This document shows, piece by piece, positions 20,418-29,985 of a stretch of 64,000 nt of DNA. The position numbers and the translations under genes were made by a program. The stretch's first letter is position 1; each line of letters opens with the position of its first letter. The stretch is from Bryocella elongata (GTDB lineage: Bacteria; Acidobacteriota; Terriglobia; Terriglobales; Acidobacteriaceae): contig NZ_FNVA01000002.1 in the NCBI RefSeq assembly GCF_900108185.1, forward strand, positions 248,001-312,000. Direction: 5' to 3'. The notes under the pieces were generated by a model. The model made no database searches, was not told the origin of the DNA, and saw nothing but the letters and a program-made list of their open reading frames with translations.

Positions 20418-21692
20418 TTAGCGAACTTCGACGACGACCTCTGTGCTCGTGGAGCCGTACTCATTTCGCGCAGTGAGCTTGTAGTGCGTCGTCTGCGTGG
20501 GTCTCACCACAACCGACCTCCCGCGCAGGAATCCGGTCTGGTCAATGTAGGAGTACGACGCTCCTTGAACGTCAGCCGACAACGTCACAGGCATCCCCGC
20601 CTTGCTCACGGCAGGTGAGGCGGTAAAGCTGACGATCCGGGGCGGCGCGCCCTTCGGCGCTTCTTCCGTGTTGGAGGCCGGGCCCATCTCCAACACGTCG
20701 AAGTCGGTCGCATGCACGGTCGTCAGCTGCTTCAGGTCCTGATCGTCCCAGCGTGGATCGCGCGTTCCCTGGAAGAACATGTTTGCGCCGTTGTCCGCAA
20801 GGATCAGGCCATAGCGCTTCATCGCGTTCAGGATGATCTGGTTGGTCTTTGAATAGCGCGAGACGTCAAAGTCTGCCTTGAGCCGGATGCGCATACCCAT
20901 CACGTTGTCCGTGACGAGACTTTGCCCGGCGCCGTGGTTTGCCGGGGCCACGAACAGCGACCCATGCTGGCCCCGGCGGGTAAATCGAGCCGTGAAGCGA
21001 AGCGCATGGTCAATGTGTCCGGACAGAATCTCGTCATAGCGCACCAGTCCCTCCAGAATCGACAGTCCGGCGGCGTCTGCGGATGTAAACCCGAACGGGC
21101 GTCGATTCGGGGTCTGGAGGTCGAACATGGCCACATTTGCGGCACTCCATTCCCCATTGCAGGTGGAAGCCACAAAGTACTCGTACGCGCTGCAGGTCTT
21201 GCGGTCGACGAGAATCAGGTGCTGGTCGCCGCCGCTCTCGCTGCAGGCCGGCATAGTGCCCTCCGTCACCGCGCTACGCGGCAGGGGAACGGCCGTCACG
21301 TCACTTTCGCTGACGTATTGATTGATCGTGACGAAGCGGAAGGGCGTCGTGTCTGAGTCGACGACGTTATAGGGAATCCCGAACTGGCTGCCGAAGTCCG
21401 GATGGAGAGGAGCCGCGTTGAGATCCAGCTTGCGCCTGGAGAAGTCGGCGGAGTCAGCGGCTCGAGGCGCCGCACTGACGTCCTGGTGCCAGGCGTCCGA
21501 GGCGTCCGGCACAAATCCGTTGAACGCGCCATCCGCACCAACGGACATCGCGCTGCAACTCGCTGGGCTAGCCGAGCTCCGGGTGATGGCGGTGGTCGGC
21601 TGTTGCACCACGGCCGCCGGCTTTGGCGACTTGCAGGAGAGCAGCGGAAGTGCGGCGAGCAGCGCAAGCTGGGCGCGGAAGTTCTTTGTCAT
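20418..21692 (-). CDS. Predicted lipoprotein of unknown function, paralogue 2
   Basis: A 424-residue paralogue of the gene at 18813. The same core blocks are present (LHPDFGSQFGIPYNVVDS, GFTSADAAGLSILEGLVRYD, NQIILNAMKRYGLILADNG, MFFQGTRDPRWDDQD), as is the C-terminal Ig-like domain (RIVSFTASPAVSKAG, HYKLTARNEYGSTS). The N-terminus differs: LALLAALPLLSC is a probable lipobox, so this copy should be membrane-anchored while paralogue 1 is soluble. ATG 21692 begins the signal sequence; the frame is open to 21812. The function is unknown. Confidence 0.75.
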   Translation of the reverse strand: MTKNFRAQLALLAALPLLSCKSPKPAAVVQQPTTAITRSSASPASCSAMSVGADGAFNGFVPDASDAWHQDVSAAPRAADSADFSRRKLDLNAAPLHPDFGSQFGIPYNVVDSDTTPFRFVTINQYVSESDVTAVPLPRSAVTEGTMPACSESGGDQHLILVDRKTCSAYEYFVASTCNGEWSAANVAMFDLQTPNRRPFGFTSADAAGLSILEGLVRYDEILSGHIDHALRFTARFTRRGQHGSLFVAPANHGAGQSLVTDNVMGMRIRLKADFDVSRYSKTNQIILNAMKRYGLILADNGANMFFQGTRDPRWDDQDLKQLTTVHATDFDVLEMGPASNTEEAPKGAPPRIVSFTASPAVSKAGMPVTLSADVQGASYSYIDQTGFLRGRSVVVRPTQTTHYKLTARNEYGSTSTEVVVEVR

Positions 21693-21881
21693 GCGGTACT
21701 TCCGGTGCGGTTCGAAATCCCGAAGAGAGGCGGCCCAAAGTTTACAGGTCGCGACGGTTCGGGCGCTCTGCCACGTGCAGGGAGTCGGTTCGCGCCAGTA
21801 TACCGTTGGCAAGCCGGGGATCGCCCAAAGCCCGGTTGCTCCCCGCCACGAAGCCCTCTGGATTCTGAAGCTACGGAAGGC

Positions 21882-21910
21882 TTGAGTTCGCTTTGCGGTT
21901 GTCGTACACT
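21882..21910 (+). promoter_or_regulatory. Promoter of the rimP-nusA-infB operon
   Basis: TTGAGT (21882-21887), a 17-base spacer and TACACT (21905-21910): four of six matches to consensus in each box, with ideal spacing. It gives a leader of about 220 bases before rimP. Confidence 0.65.
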
Positions 21911-21999
21911 ACCGGTGCAGACGAATCCGTTCTGCCAGCGCTGGCGAACCTGCCAGCCACGCCGTGATCGCACCGGCCTGAGACTGGCGGAAAAGAGGA

Positions 22000-22020
22000 G
22001 TGGGCTAACGCCCACTTTTT
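22000..22020 (+). terminator. Leader hairpin with U-run (possible attenuator) upstream of rimP
   Basis: GTGGGC (22000-22005) pairs with GCCCAC (22010-22015) around TAAC, followed by TTTTTGTTTG. It has the form of an intrinsic terminator but lies about 90 bases after the predicted transcription start and 120 before rimP. A similar GAGTGGGC-type hairpin precedes rimP in many bacteria. It may attenuate the operon, where NusA autoregulation is known in other species. Confidence 0.65.
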
Positions 22021-22140
22021 GTTTGCCCTGAAATCAGGCTGGCGCGTTTCGACGCTGCGCTAAGTCTGGACCGTGATCGGCGTCTCTGCCGTGCGGCCTG
22101 TACCCGAAGCACAACGCGTCCTTAACACTGGTGTCTTGCG

Positions 22141-22743
22141 ATGGCTGTTGTGCTGGACAAAATTCGAGATGCTGCCGACCGGGTTGCGGCATCGCATGGG
22201 CTTGACGTGGTCGACCTGGAGTTCACGGGCGGCGGAAAGCATCGTGCCCTGCGTATCTTCCTCGAAAAGAACGCGGAGGAGCGCGCCAAACTGGCCGCGC
22301 TTGCACTGATCCCCGCCGCTGATTCGGACGGACAGGTTGCGCTCCCCCAGGGAGTACCCGCCGAGGCCCTCAGCGGCATCACACACGAGGACTGTGCGCT
22401 CTTCGCCAGTGACTTCGGGACGCTCGCCGACGTGGAAGATCTCGTCCCCGGCGCCGAGTACACGCTAGAGGTCTCCTCTCCCGGGCTCGAGCGCAAGCTG
22501 CTCAAGCCTGCCGATTACAGCCGCTTTACGGGCTTCCTGGTGAAGCTCCAGACTTTCACTCCGGTAAATGGCAACCGCCAGTTCACCGGCCGACTGACCA
22601 GTTTTGACGGACTCCGGCTCACGCTGGATCTCGCCGCCATCCAACAAAAGGGCAAGGCCGCCCGCAAGAACACCCAGGCCTCACCGACCGTCGAACTCGA
22701 CCTGGCCAATGTTGAAAAGGCCCATCTGGTCGCAGAAATTTAG
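22141..22743 (+). CDS. rimP: Ribosome maturation factor RimP
   Basis: A 200-residue protein needed for 30S subunit maturation. The N-terminal domain has VVDLEFTGGGKHRALRIFLE and ITHEDCALFASDFG. The signature YTLEVSSPGLERKL lies near the middle. The C-terminal SH3-like domain follows. There is an insertion of about 30 residues (AEERAKLAALALIPAADSDG...) between the first strand pair and the ITHEDC segment. First gene of the conserved rimP-nusA-infB operon. Confidence 0.93.
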   Translation: MAVVLDKIRDAADRVAASHGLDVVDLEFTGGGKHRALRIFLEKNAEERAKLAALALIPAADSDGQVALPQGVPAEALSGITHEDCALFASDFGTLADVEDLVPGAEYTLEVSSPGLERKLLKPADYSRFTGFLVKLQTFTPVNGNRQFTGRLTSFDGLRLTLDLAAIQQKGKAARKNTQASPTVELDLANVEKAHLVAEI

Positions 22744-22751
22744 GAAAGGAC

Positions 22752-22843
22752 AGTGGTTAAGAGAACAGTGAGTAGAGAGTAGACGGGCCGCATGCACGCG
22801 CGGCAGACGCGGATTCAACGTCTACTCACTGCTCTCTAACCAC
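22752..22843. repeat. Intergenic word-repeat element B between rimP and nusA
   Basis: The left arm (22753-22785: GTGGTTA...CAGTGAGTAGA...GTAGACG) and the right arm (22819-22843: CGTCTACTCACTG...CTAACCAC) are imperfect reverse complements. The left arm also repeats GAGTAGA twice in tandem. The centre is GC-rich. It fills nearly all of the 115-base gap between two co-transcribed genes, so it will be in the mRNA as a long hairpin just before nusA. Confidence 0.75.
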
Positions 22844-22858
22844 TACTCAGTCGCACTT

Positions 22859-24499
22859 ATGGCAAGCCCTCTGTATCAAACGATCGAACTTCTCTCGCGC
22901 GAGAAGGGAATTGAAGCCGAAGTCGTCGTTGGCGCCGTTGAAGACGCCATCGCCCTCGCGACTCGCAAGTTCTACAAGACGCAGGAAAATATGCGTGGCG
23001 AGCTCGACAAGGAGACCGGCGAGATCCGCGCGTACGTCTACAAGACCGTCGTCGAAGGCGATGAGCAGGTCGAAGACGCCGAGAACCAGCTGACGCTGGA
23101 GGCTGCCCGCGAACTCGCTCCCGAGGTCGAGGTCGGCGGTGAGCTGCGCTTCTACAAGGACACCACCCCGCTCGGTCGCATCGCAGCGCAGATGGCCAAG
23201 CAGGTCATCTTCCAGAAGGTCCGCGAGGCCGAGCGCGACACCGTGTTCAACGAGTACGCCCACCGCGCCGGGGAGATCCTCAACGCCACCGTGAAGCGCT
23301 CTGAGCCGATGGACGTGATCTTCGACCTCGGCAAGACGGAAGCCCGCATGCCCAAGCGCGAGCAGTCGCGCCTGGAGCAGTTCGCCGTCGGCGAGCGTGT
23401 TCGCGTCGTCCTGCTGCGCGTGGACCGCGCCGCCAAGGGCCCGCAGGTCATCGTCAGCCGCGCAGCGCCGGGTCTGGTGCAGTCGCTCTTCCAGAGCGAA
23501 GTTCCCGAGATCTACGACGGCACCGTGCAGGTCAAGGCCATCGCCCGCGAGGCCGGTGAGCGCACCAAGATCGCCGTGCAGTCCCGCGACAAGGACGTCG
23601 ACCCCGTCGGCGCCTGCGTCGGCATGAAGGGCATGCGCGTGCAGTCGATCATCCGCGAGCTTCGTGGCGAGAAGATCGACATTATCGAGTACTCGGACGA
23701 GATCACCACCTTCGCCGAGAAGGCTCTGCAGCCCGCCAAGGTCTCGCGCGTATCGATCGCCGACCTGGCCGAGAAGCAGCTCGAGGTCATCGTCGACGAC
23801 ACCCAGCTCTCGCTGGCGATCGGCAAGAAGGGCCAGAACGTCCGCCTCGCCGCCAAGCTGCTGGGCTGGAAGATCGACATCAAGAGCGAGGAAGAGAAGC
23901 GCCAGGAGGTCGAGCAGCAGATGCAGGCCATGAGTGGCGGACCCTCTACCCCGATCGAGCAGGTTGTCGAGCTGGGTGAGCACGTGATGGAGAAGCTCAT
24001 CGCGGCCGGCATCACCACGGTCGAATCGCTGGCGGATATGACTGCCGAAGAGCTGGGTGAAATCCCGGGCATCGGCGAGAAGACGGTCGAGAAGATCGCC
24101 GTCGCCGTCCGCCACTACTTCGGTCATTACGAAGAAGGTGAAGTTCGTCCGGAGCCTGTGGTGGGTGAAGAGAATCCAACCACTGTGCCGGAACAGACAC
24201 TCGCTGAGGGCGAGGTAGCGGTGGCTGCGGCCGCCGAGACCGACGCCGCCGGCGACGAGGAGCATTCGCTGACCATGACACCTGAAGAAATTCTCGCCAG
24301 GCAGGCCGGCTCCGACGGAGCCACAGAGGTTGACGACGTGTCGACCGAGGACATCGCGGACGCCGAGGACGAGATCTCGCGTTCGGACGCGAACGACGAT
24401 GCCGACGCCCGCGAAGAGGCCATCGAGTTAGACAACGACACGATGGACTCGCTGGTCGAGATGTCGGAAGAGACCTCGACCGAGGGTATCGACGAGTAA
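22859..24499 (+). CDS. nusA: Transcription termination/antitermination factor NusA
   Basis: A 546-residue RNA-polymerase-binding elongation factor. Domains in order: the N-terminal RNAP-binding domain (to about 130), S1 (about 135-200, RAGEILNATVKR), KH1 (RDKDVDPVGACVGMKGMRVQ) and KH2 (LSLAIGKKGQNVRLAAKL). Then comes a helix-hairpin-helix motif (ELGEIPGIGEKTVEKI, about 395-420) and an acidic, disordered tail of about 120 residues that many NusA proteins lack. No Shine-Dalgarno sequence precedes ATG 22859; repeat element B ends 15 bases upstream and may affect initiation. Confidence 0.95.
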   Translation: MASPLYQTIELLSREKGIEAEVVVGAVEDAIALATRKFYKTQENMRGELDKETGEIRAYVYKTVVEGDEQVEDAENQLTLEAARELAPEVEVGGELRFYKDTTPLGRIAAQMAKQVIFQKVREAERDTVFNEYAHRAGEILNATVKRSEPMDVIFDLGKTEARMPKREQSRLEQFAVGERVRVVLLRVDRAAKGPQVIVSRAAPGLVQSLFQSEVPEIYDGTVQVKAIAREAGERTKIAVQSRDKDVDPVGACVGMKGMRVQSIIRELRGEKIDIIEYSDEITTFAEKALQPAKVSRVSIADLAEKQLEVIVDDTQLSLAIGKKGQNVRLAAKLLGWKIDIKSEEEKRQEVEQQMQAMSGGPSTPIEQVVELGEHVMEKLIAAGITTVESLADMTAEELGEIPGIGEKTVEKIAVAVRHYFGHYEEGEVRPEPVVGEENPTTVPEQTLAEGEVAVAAAAETDAAGDEEHSLTMTPEEILARQAGSDGATEVDDVSTEDIADAEDEISRSDANDDADAREEAIELDNDTMDSLVEMSEETSTEGIDE

Positions 24500-24508
24500 C
24501 AGGATTCG

Positions 24509-24538
24509 GCACGGCGGAGCTGCAAAGCTCCGCCGTGC
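24509..24538 (+). terminator. Perfect GNRA-capped hairpin after nusA
   Basis: A perfect 13-bp stem, GCACGGCGGAGCT (24509-24521) with its complement at 24526-24538, closed by a GCAA tetraloop. There is no U-run. It may end some transcripts after nusA or act as a processing/stability element within the operon mRNA. Confidence 0.65.
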
Positions 24539-24604
24539 TGCCACGAAACATGCGGAGATTCGGCGTGCAGACGGCGAATATCACGTAAAACGCAGGTGAA
24601 CTCT

Positions 24605-24655
24605 GGCAAGAACCTTGCCAGTCAAGGCAACGTTCAAGGGATAATAACCTTGAAC
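24605..24655 (+). promoter_or_regulatory. infB-proximal promoter candidate with nested CAAGG/CCTTG inverted repeats
   Basis: TTGCCA (24615-24620), a 19-base spacer and GATAAT (24640-24645) make a plausible internal promoter about 95 bases before infB. The same stretch holds two perfect inverted repeats: GGCAAG-AAC-CTTGCC (24605-24619) and GTTCAAGG-8-CCTTGAAC (24632-24655). The second is centred on the -10 box, as an operator would be. Confidence 0.45.
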
Positions 24656-24747
24656 CCAGCTCCTAAACGAAGAGGCTGAAATGAACAGCTAGCGCCTAGG
24701 AAACGGGCCGCGCGATGCGCGTCGCCCCTGGTACCGAGAAGGAATAG

Positions 24748-27700
24748 ATGAGCAAAGTCCGCATCAATGATCTGGCCCGCGAGCTTGAGGTCAAAAGCAA
24801 ACCGATTCTCGACGCTCTGATCGCCGTTGGCGTCACGGAAAAGAAGACCCATTCTTCCTCGATTGAAGAGGATGAAGCAGAGAAGGTGCGCGCTTTCTTC
24901 AATAAGAGCGTTCGCACGGCTGGCTCTTCGAGCCGCCAGGGTTCGGGCGACCGGCCCAGATTTGATCTCTCACACGCCTCCAAGCCAGGCGACGCGCTGA
25001 AGGCAATCCTCGAGCGCAAGCAGGCAGAGACCGTTGCTCGGACCTCTCCGCCCCCGGCTGCAGCTCCGCAGCGCCCGGCCGTGGCCGTAGCTCCGCCGTC
25101 CAGCCGCCCCGTCGTGGCAGCTGCGCCGCCGCGCCCCGCAGGCGCACCGGTTGCAAGCGCCCCCGTTGTGGCGGCCGCTCCACGCCCGGTGCTTCCTGCT
25201 CCGACTTCGACCCATTTCACGCCGCCGGCCGACCCCTCGGCCCCGCCGCGCCGCGTCGTCATGCCGCAGCCGCGTCAGGCTGCCAACGTCACCATGCCCG
25301 GAGCTCGGCCGGTCGTTGCCCCCGGAGCTCCGCGCCCCGTGGTTGGCGGTCCCGTCGTTGCTCGCCCCGGCGTGACCTCCGCCTCCGCAGTTGCCTCTGT
25401 TCCCCCGGCGGCGCCGGTCGTGGTCAGGCCTCCTGCTGCACCGGCGGTTCCGGCCGCCGCTGCTGCTGCCCCCGTTGTTGCCTCTCCGGCTGCCGCAGCG
25501 CCCCAGGTCAGCGCGGCACCGGCTGCTGCGGCACCGGCTGCTCCGGCCACTCCGCCAGTTCCGGTCGCTGCTGCCGCTCCCGTCGCTGAAGCACCAGTGC
25601 CTGTCGCGGCCGCCGCTGCTCCGGTAGCTCCCGCGGTTCCAGGTGCTCCGGTCCGCCGCGTCATCATGCCGCAGACTGGCCCTCGCCCGACCTACACCGC
25701 TCCGGCGGTGGTTCCCGGCACGGTTCGCCGTCCTATCTTCGAACGCCCGCGTCCCGGCGGCCCTGGTGGCCCCGGAGGTGCACCCGGCGCTCCGGGCATG
25801 CGTCCCGGCGGTCCTGGCGGCCCCATGGGCCCTGGCGGTCGCCGTCCCATGCACCCGACTCGCACCTTCCCGGGCGGCCCTGGCGGCGGCCCCGGTGGTC
25901 CGGGCGGACGTCCCGGCTTCCCACCGCGCCCTGGCTTCGGTGGTCGCCCCGGCGGCGGTCCTGGTGGCCCCGGCCGTGGTCCAGGCCTGCTTCCTCCGGC
26001 TGAGGCGGCGCCCGCTCCGGGCCGTCCGCGTGGCGGAGCGCAGCGTGGCCGTGGTGGTCCCCGCTACGAGAAGAATAAGGAAGTCGCACTGAAGGGATAC
26101 GCGCCCAGCCGTGGCGCGGCCATGATCCCGCAGGGCGAACTGCCCATCACCAAGCACATCACCGTGACGGAAGGCATCTCGGTCAAGGACCTCGCCGAGA
26201 AGCTCGGAGTCCGCGGCAAGGATCTCATCGCGACGCTGCTCATGAAGGGCGTGTTCGTGACGGTCAACCAGTCGCTCGATGCCGAGCTGGTGAAGGAAGT
26301 CTCCCGCCAGTTTGGCGCCGACACCAACATCATCTCCGTGGAAGAGCAGATCGAGAACGAGGCGATCGAGGACCTCATCGAGTCCACCGAGGGCATGGTC
26401 GAGATCACCCGCGCCCCGGTCGTCACGATCATGGGTCACGTCGATCACGGTAAGACCTCGCTGCTCGACGCCATCCGTTCCACCGATGTCGCCGGTGGCG
26501 AAGCCGGTGGCATCACCCAGCACATCGGCGCGTACAAGGTCCGCATTACCAAGGAAGACTCTGCGGCCTTCGGTCGCGAGATCGTCTTCCTCGATACGCC
26601 GGGCCACGAGGCCTTCACTCGCATGCGCGCCCGCGGCGCCAAGATCACGGACATTGTCGTGGTCGTGGTCGCGGCCGACGATGGCGTAATGCCCCAGACG
26701 CTCGAAGCCATCGATCACGCCAAGGCCGCGAAGGTTCCGATCATCGTCGCCGTCAACAAGATCGATAAGCCCGACGCAGACCCAACCAAGGTCATGAACC
26801 AGCTCGCCGCTCGCGGCGTTCAGGCTACCTCCATGGGGGGTGACGTCGAGTTCGTCGAGGTTTCGGCCAAGAAGCGACTCAACCTCGACTCGCTGGAAGA
26901 GATGATTCTCCTCGTCGCCGATACCAACGAGCAGAAGGCTCAGCCTGAGCGTCCCGCTGTCGGTACGGTCATTGAAGCCAAGCTCGATCGTGGCCGCGGC
27001 GCCGTCGCTTCCATCCTCGTGCAGAACGGAACCCTGCGTACCGGCGACAGCTACATCGTCGGCAACACGTTCGGCAAGGTTCGCGCCATGTTCGACGATC
27101 GTGGTCGCGAGATCAAGGAAGCCGGTCCCTCGACCCCCGTCGAGATCCTGGGCCTCGAGTCCATGCCGGATGCAGGCGATACGTTTGTGGTGATGGCCGA
27201 TCGCGACCGTGCCAAGGAGATCGCTCGTTACCGCACACTCAAGGAGCGCGAAGCGCAGCTCGCGAAGACCTCGCGCGTGTCGCTCGAGGGCCTGGCGGAA
27301 CAGATCAAGCAGGCCGGCATGAAGGACCTCAACATCATCCTCAAGGGCGACGTGCAGGGCTCGGTCGAAGTGCTGGCCGATTCGCTGCAGCGTATGTCGA
27401 CCGAGAAGGTGCGGGTCAAGGTGCTTCACTCCGGCGTCGGCGCCATCACCGAGAGCGACGTGCTGCTGGCGTCGGCTTCCAATGCGGTGGTCATCGGCTT
27501 CAACGTCCGTCCGGATCGCAAGGCGCAGGAAGTGGCCGAGCGCGAGAACGTGGACATCCGTCTGCACTCGATCATCTACGAGCTGCAGGACGAGATGACC
27601 AAGGCGATGTTCGGCTTGCTCGATGCCGTCTACCGCGAAGTCTACGCAGGCCGCGCCGAGGTGCTCAACGTCTTCAAGATCACCAAGGTCGGTCAGATTG

Positions 27701-28026
27701 CCGGTTCGGTGGTTCGCGATGGTCTCATCAAGCGCGACAACCAGGTCCGCGTCCTCCGCGATGGAGTCGAGGTCTGGAAGGGCAAGATCGCCTCGCTCAA
27801 GCGCTTCAAGGACGACGTCAGCGAAGTCCGCCAGGGCGTCGAGTGCGGTATCGATCTCGCCGGCTACAAGGACATCAAAGTCGGCGATATCGTCGAAGCC
27901 TTCACCACGGAGAAGGTGGCTGCCGAACTCGGCCGCAACACCGCCGAGGCCAAGAAGGAACAGATGGCCGAACTCGCCGCGGCGAAGAACGCTGCCGACG
28001 AAGCCAAGCGCGCCGAAAACGCATAA
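24748..28026 (+). CDS. infB: Translation initiation factor IF-2
   Basis: A 1092-residue GTPase that brings fMet-tRNA to the 30S subunit. An N-terminal IF2_N helix ([20 protein letters not shown]) is followed by about 350 low-complexity residues: Pro/Ala/Val-rich (about 95-330), then Gly/Pro/Arg-rich (about 336-435). A second IF2_N domain follows ([20 protein letters not shown]). The G domain has GHVDHGKT (about 563), DTPGHEAF and NKIDKP, and domains II-IV complete the protein. The linker makes it about 200 residues longer than E. coli IF-2. SD: GAGAAGGAA before ATG 24748. Confidence 0.96.
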   Translation: MSKVRINDLARELEVKSKPILDALIAVGVTEKKTHSSSIEEDEAEKVRAFFNKSVRTAGSSSRQGSGDRPRFDLSHASKPGDALKAILERKQAETVARTSPPPAAAPQRPAVAVAPPSSRPVVAAAPPRPAGAPVASAPVVAAAPRPVLPAPTSTHFTPPADPSAPPRRVVMPQPRQAANVTMPGARPVVAPGAPRPVVGGPVVARPGVTSASAVASVPPAAPVVVRPPAAPAVPAAAAAAPVVASPAAAAPQVSAAPAAAAPAAPATPPVPVAAAAPVAEAPVPVAAAAAPVAPAVPGAPVRRVIMPQTGPRPTYTAPAVVPGTVRRPIFERPRPGGPGGPGGAPGAPGMRPGGPGGPMGPGGRRPMHPTRTFPGGPGGGPGGPGGRPGFPPRPGFGGRPGGGPGGPGRGPGLLPPAEAAPAPGRPRGGAQRGRGGPRYEKNKEVALKGYAPSRGAAMIPQGELPITKHITVTEGISVKDLAEKLGVRGKDLIATLLMKGVFVTVNQSLDAELVKEVSRQFGADTNIISVEEQIENEAIEDLIESTEGMVEITRAPVVTIMGHVDHGKTSLLDAIRSTDVAGGEAGGITQHIGAYKVRITKEDSAAFGREIVFLDTPGHEAFTRMRARGAKITDIVVVVVAADDGVMPQTLEAIDHAKAAKVPIIVAVNKIDKPDADPTKVMNQLAARGVQATSMGGDVEFVEVSAKKRLNLDSLEEMILLVADTNEQKAQPERPAVGTVIEAKLDRGRGAVASILVQNGTLRTGDSYIVGNTFGKVRAMFDDRGREIKEAGPSTPVEILGLESMPDAGDTFVVMADRDRAKEIARYRTLKEREAQLAKTSRVSLEGLAEQIKQAGMKDLNIILKGDVQGSVEVLADSLQRMSTEKVRVKVLHSGVGAITESDVLLASASNAVVIGFNVRPDRKAQEVAERENVDIRLHSIIYELQDEMTKAMFGLLDAVYREVYAGRAEVLNVFKITKVGQIAGSVVRDGLIKRDNQVRVLRDGVEVWKGKIASLKRFKDDVSEVRQGVECGIDLAGYKDIKVGDIVEAFTTEKVAAELGRNTAEAKKEQMAELAAAKNAADEAKRAENA

Positions 28027-28046
28027 ACTGCAACCTCTACTCAAAC

Positions 28047-28079
28047 CACAAAGGCCCGGACATTGTCCGGGCCTTTGTG
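28047..28079. terminator. Terminator after infB (convergent with aqpZ)
   Basis: A perfect 15-bp stem, CACAAAGGCCCGGAC (28047-28061) with its complement at 28065-28079. The stem itself supplies CTTTGTG and TCTTTG follows. The position between convergent genes suggests use from both sides. Confidence 0.85.
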
Positions 28080-28146
28080 TCTTTGAGCATCTTGAGATCA
28101 AGGAAGAAGGCCGTACGCATCTACCCACAGATGTGCGGCTGATCTC

Positions 28147-28866
28147 CTATGGAGTGCCCGCAATCTTCGGCTCCGGTGGCGTCTTCTCAAACAGCGAACG
28201 ATGCAACACGCCCGCGATGATCGCGCCCGCAATTGGCGCAACCCAGAACAGCCATAGCTGCTGCATCGCCCAGCCGCCGCAGAAGATCGCCACCGCGGTC
28301 GACCGCGCCGGGTTCACACTGGTATTCGTCACCGGGATGCTGATCAGGTGAATGAGCGTCAGCCCGAGGCCAATCGCGATCGGAGCAAATCCCTGTGGCG
28401 CGCGCGAGTGCGTCGAGCCCAGGATGATCAGCAGAAAGACGCCCGTCATCACCACCTCACACAGCGCCGCCGCGACCAGCCCATAGCCATCCGGCGAATG
28501 CGCGCCATAGCCATTCGACGCGAAGCCCGCGTGCACATCGAAGCCCGCTTTGCCGCTTGCGATGCCATAGAGGATCGCCGCACCTACCGCGCCGCCCACC
28601 AGCTGCGCCGCGATGTACCGGGGCGCGTCCTTCCACGCAAACCGCCCAGCGGTCGCCAGCCCAATCGTTACTGCGGGGTTGAGATGACAGCCTGAGATAT
28701 GTCCCACCGCGTACGCCATCGTCAGGACCGTGAGACCGAACGCCAGCGCGACGCCCGCGAAGCCAATGCCAAGATGCGGATATCCGGCAGCCAGTACAGC
28801 GCTGCCGCATCCTCCAAGCACAAGCCAGAGTGTGCCGAGGAACTCGGCTGAGAGACGCTTACCCAT
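28147..28866 (-). CDS. aqpZ: Aquaporin Z
   Basis: A 239-residue water channel of the inner membrane with six transmembrane helices and two half-helices. It starts [20 protein letters not shown], and both NPA motifs are present ([10 protein letters not shown] and SVNPARS). The Arg after the second NPA is the selectivity-filter Arg. The short periplasmic loops fit a water-selective AqpZ rather than a GlpF glycerol channel. ATG 28866 is preferred (AAGGAA five bases upstream); the frame continues to 28998, but that extension looks non-coding. Confidence 0.93.
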   Translation of the reverse strand: MGKRLSAEFLGTLWLVLGGCGSAVLAAGYPHLGIGFAGVALAFGLTVLTMAYAVGHISGCHLNPAVTIGLATAGRFAWKDAPRYIAAQLVGGAVGAAILYGIASGKAGFDVHAGFASNGYGAHSPDGYGLVAAALCEVVMTGVFLLIILGSTHSRAPQGFAPIAIGLGLTLIHLISIPVTNTSVNPARSTAVAIFCGGWAMQQLWLFWVAPIAGAIIAGVLHRSLFEKTPPEPKIAGTP

Positions 28867-29024
28867 AGGTTCCGTTCCTTTACGTGCATGGTTGCGGGTA
28901 GCCGGAAGACCCCCGGCTTGCACCGTTCTAGGCCCGAGAATTTTGTGTTCTACCAACTTAACAGGGAATGAGTAAATACCGCACCAGTTTTTGCCCAAAA
29001 GACTGCGTTCGACTCTGCTCGGTA

Positions 29025-29954
29025 CTAGGAAAGATCCTCGAAAGAGGATGGTCGCTTAAATAGCTTTTTCAATTTCGAACCATATACTGGCCCCCTACGA
29101 GGCAGTTTCTTCTTGGGGATTAGACCCCATTCACTCCAGAGGGTAGAGGAAACCTCATGCCAACGCGGATCGCTAAAAGGACCGTCGGGTGGCATCACCC
29201 GAAACGTGACCCAATTCCACTCTGGGTCTCCGTAGTCATAATGTTCCAGCCATATGAGCCTTTTTGGCGGGATGTTGAATCTCTCGCAGACCTGAAAGCA
29301 TATTAGCTCGACATTATTTGTGATGCTCTGCCCCGGGTTTCCGCACGGCGCAATGCAAGCAATGGCGATTGCTCCATTCGGCAAGTCGATGCGTTCAATC
29401 AAGCAAACACCATCAATATCTCCGTGCGACTTGTAAGCAAACAAATCAGTCTGGTCGACTACTTGCCACAGTGGGTAATTCCACTGGCGGTTGAGTACTT
29501 CGAAGCCCGCGTTGTCCTGATCCCGAGCATGCTGAAACGCGGATTCGTCGCGCAAGAGCGGCAGGATAGGGTTAGCTGCTTCCGTGACTTGCGAATTCTC
29601 GGTTGCCAGATCGACCTGGGCTCGATTTGCTTTGTAAAGCTGCTCCCGATACAGCCGCACTTCATCCTCCGTCAGCCCTTTTGCTTGACTAGTCCGAGAG
29701 TCATACTCGTCGTGGTGGTCAAGACAGAGATAAACTAGGTTCCCGATATCGCCGTCACTGCGATCTTTATTCAGGTGCGCTATTTGCCCCTTCTTCACCT
29801 CGTTGATGTCGTGCAGGTAAAAGCAGACGCAGCAACGCCTTCGGGATTGGGACAATACCGTGGTCTCAACGGCTCTTGTTACGAAGGCTCGGGGTGGCTG
29901 CCTAGGGGGCCTCATATAAGTCGCAAGTATAGCCATGAAGCGAGTTGATCCCAT
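29025..29954 (-). CDS. HNH-like zinc/nuclease domain protein with an unknown C-terminal domain
   Basis: A protein of up to 309 residues. Residues of about 35-105 carry an HNH-like pattern: a CxxC pair (RCCVCF), [20 protein letters not shown] with the conserved His and Asn, and [11 protein letters not shown] ending the motif. [20 protein letters not shown] follows. The remaining 200 residues have no recognised motif. The gene is visibly AT-richer than its neighbours and uses rarer codons, a sign of horizontal origin. No methyltransferase or partner gene is adjacent. Starts at 29954, 29936 or 29915 are possible. A defence or effector role is a guess only. Confidence 0.7.
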   Translation of the reverse strand: MGSTRFMAILATYMRPPRQPPRAFVTRAVETTVLSQSRRRCCVCFYLHDINEVKKGQIAHLNKDRSDGDIGNLVYLCLDHHDEYDSRTSQAKGLTEDEVRLYREQLYKANRAQVDLATENSQVTEAANPILPLLRDESAFQHARDQDNAGFEVLNRQWNYPLWQVVDQTDLFAYKSHGDIDGVCLIERIDLPNGAIAIACIAPCGNPGQSITNNVELICFQVCERFNIPPKRLIWLEHYDYGDPEWNWVTFRVMPPDGPFSDPRWHEVSSTLWSEWGLIPKKKLPRRGPVYGSKLKKLFKRPSSFEDLS

Positions 29955-29985
29955 AGGGCTTTGAGTGTGCTCCGCACGCCCAACT

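Larger units (their letters stand above)
21693..22140. other. Divergent intergenic region holding the rimP operon promoter and leader
   Basis: About 450 bases. The left half should hold the promoter of the minus-strand lipoprotein gene, but nothing clear was seen. The right half holds a good promoter at 21882-21910 and a leader of about 220 bases with pairable segments, such as CCGGTGC with GCACCGG about 55 bases downstream, and a terminator-like hairpin at 22000-22020. No tRNA is present. Confidence 0.6.

Noticed and set aside
22847-24265. A long open frame opposite nusA rich in Leu, Asp, His and Arg
   Set aside because: It is a shadow of the nusA frame, with no ribosome site and implausible composition.
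24970-28128. A very long open frame on the minus strand opposite infB (over 1000 codons)
   Set aside because: It mirrors the infB codon positions and gives low-complexity Arg/His/Gly/Thr-rich sequence with no motifs. Long antisense frames are expected in GC-rich genes with few TA-containing codons.
29025-29954. A restriction-modification system
   Set aside because: There is an HNH-like domain only; no methyltransferase or specificity gene is adjacent.
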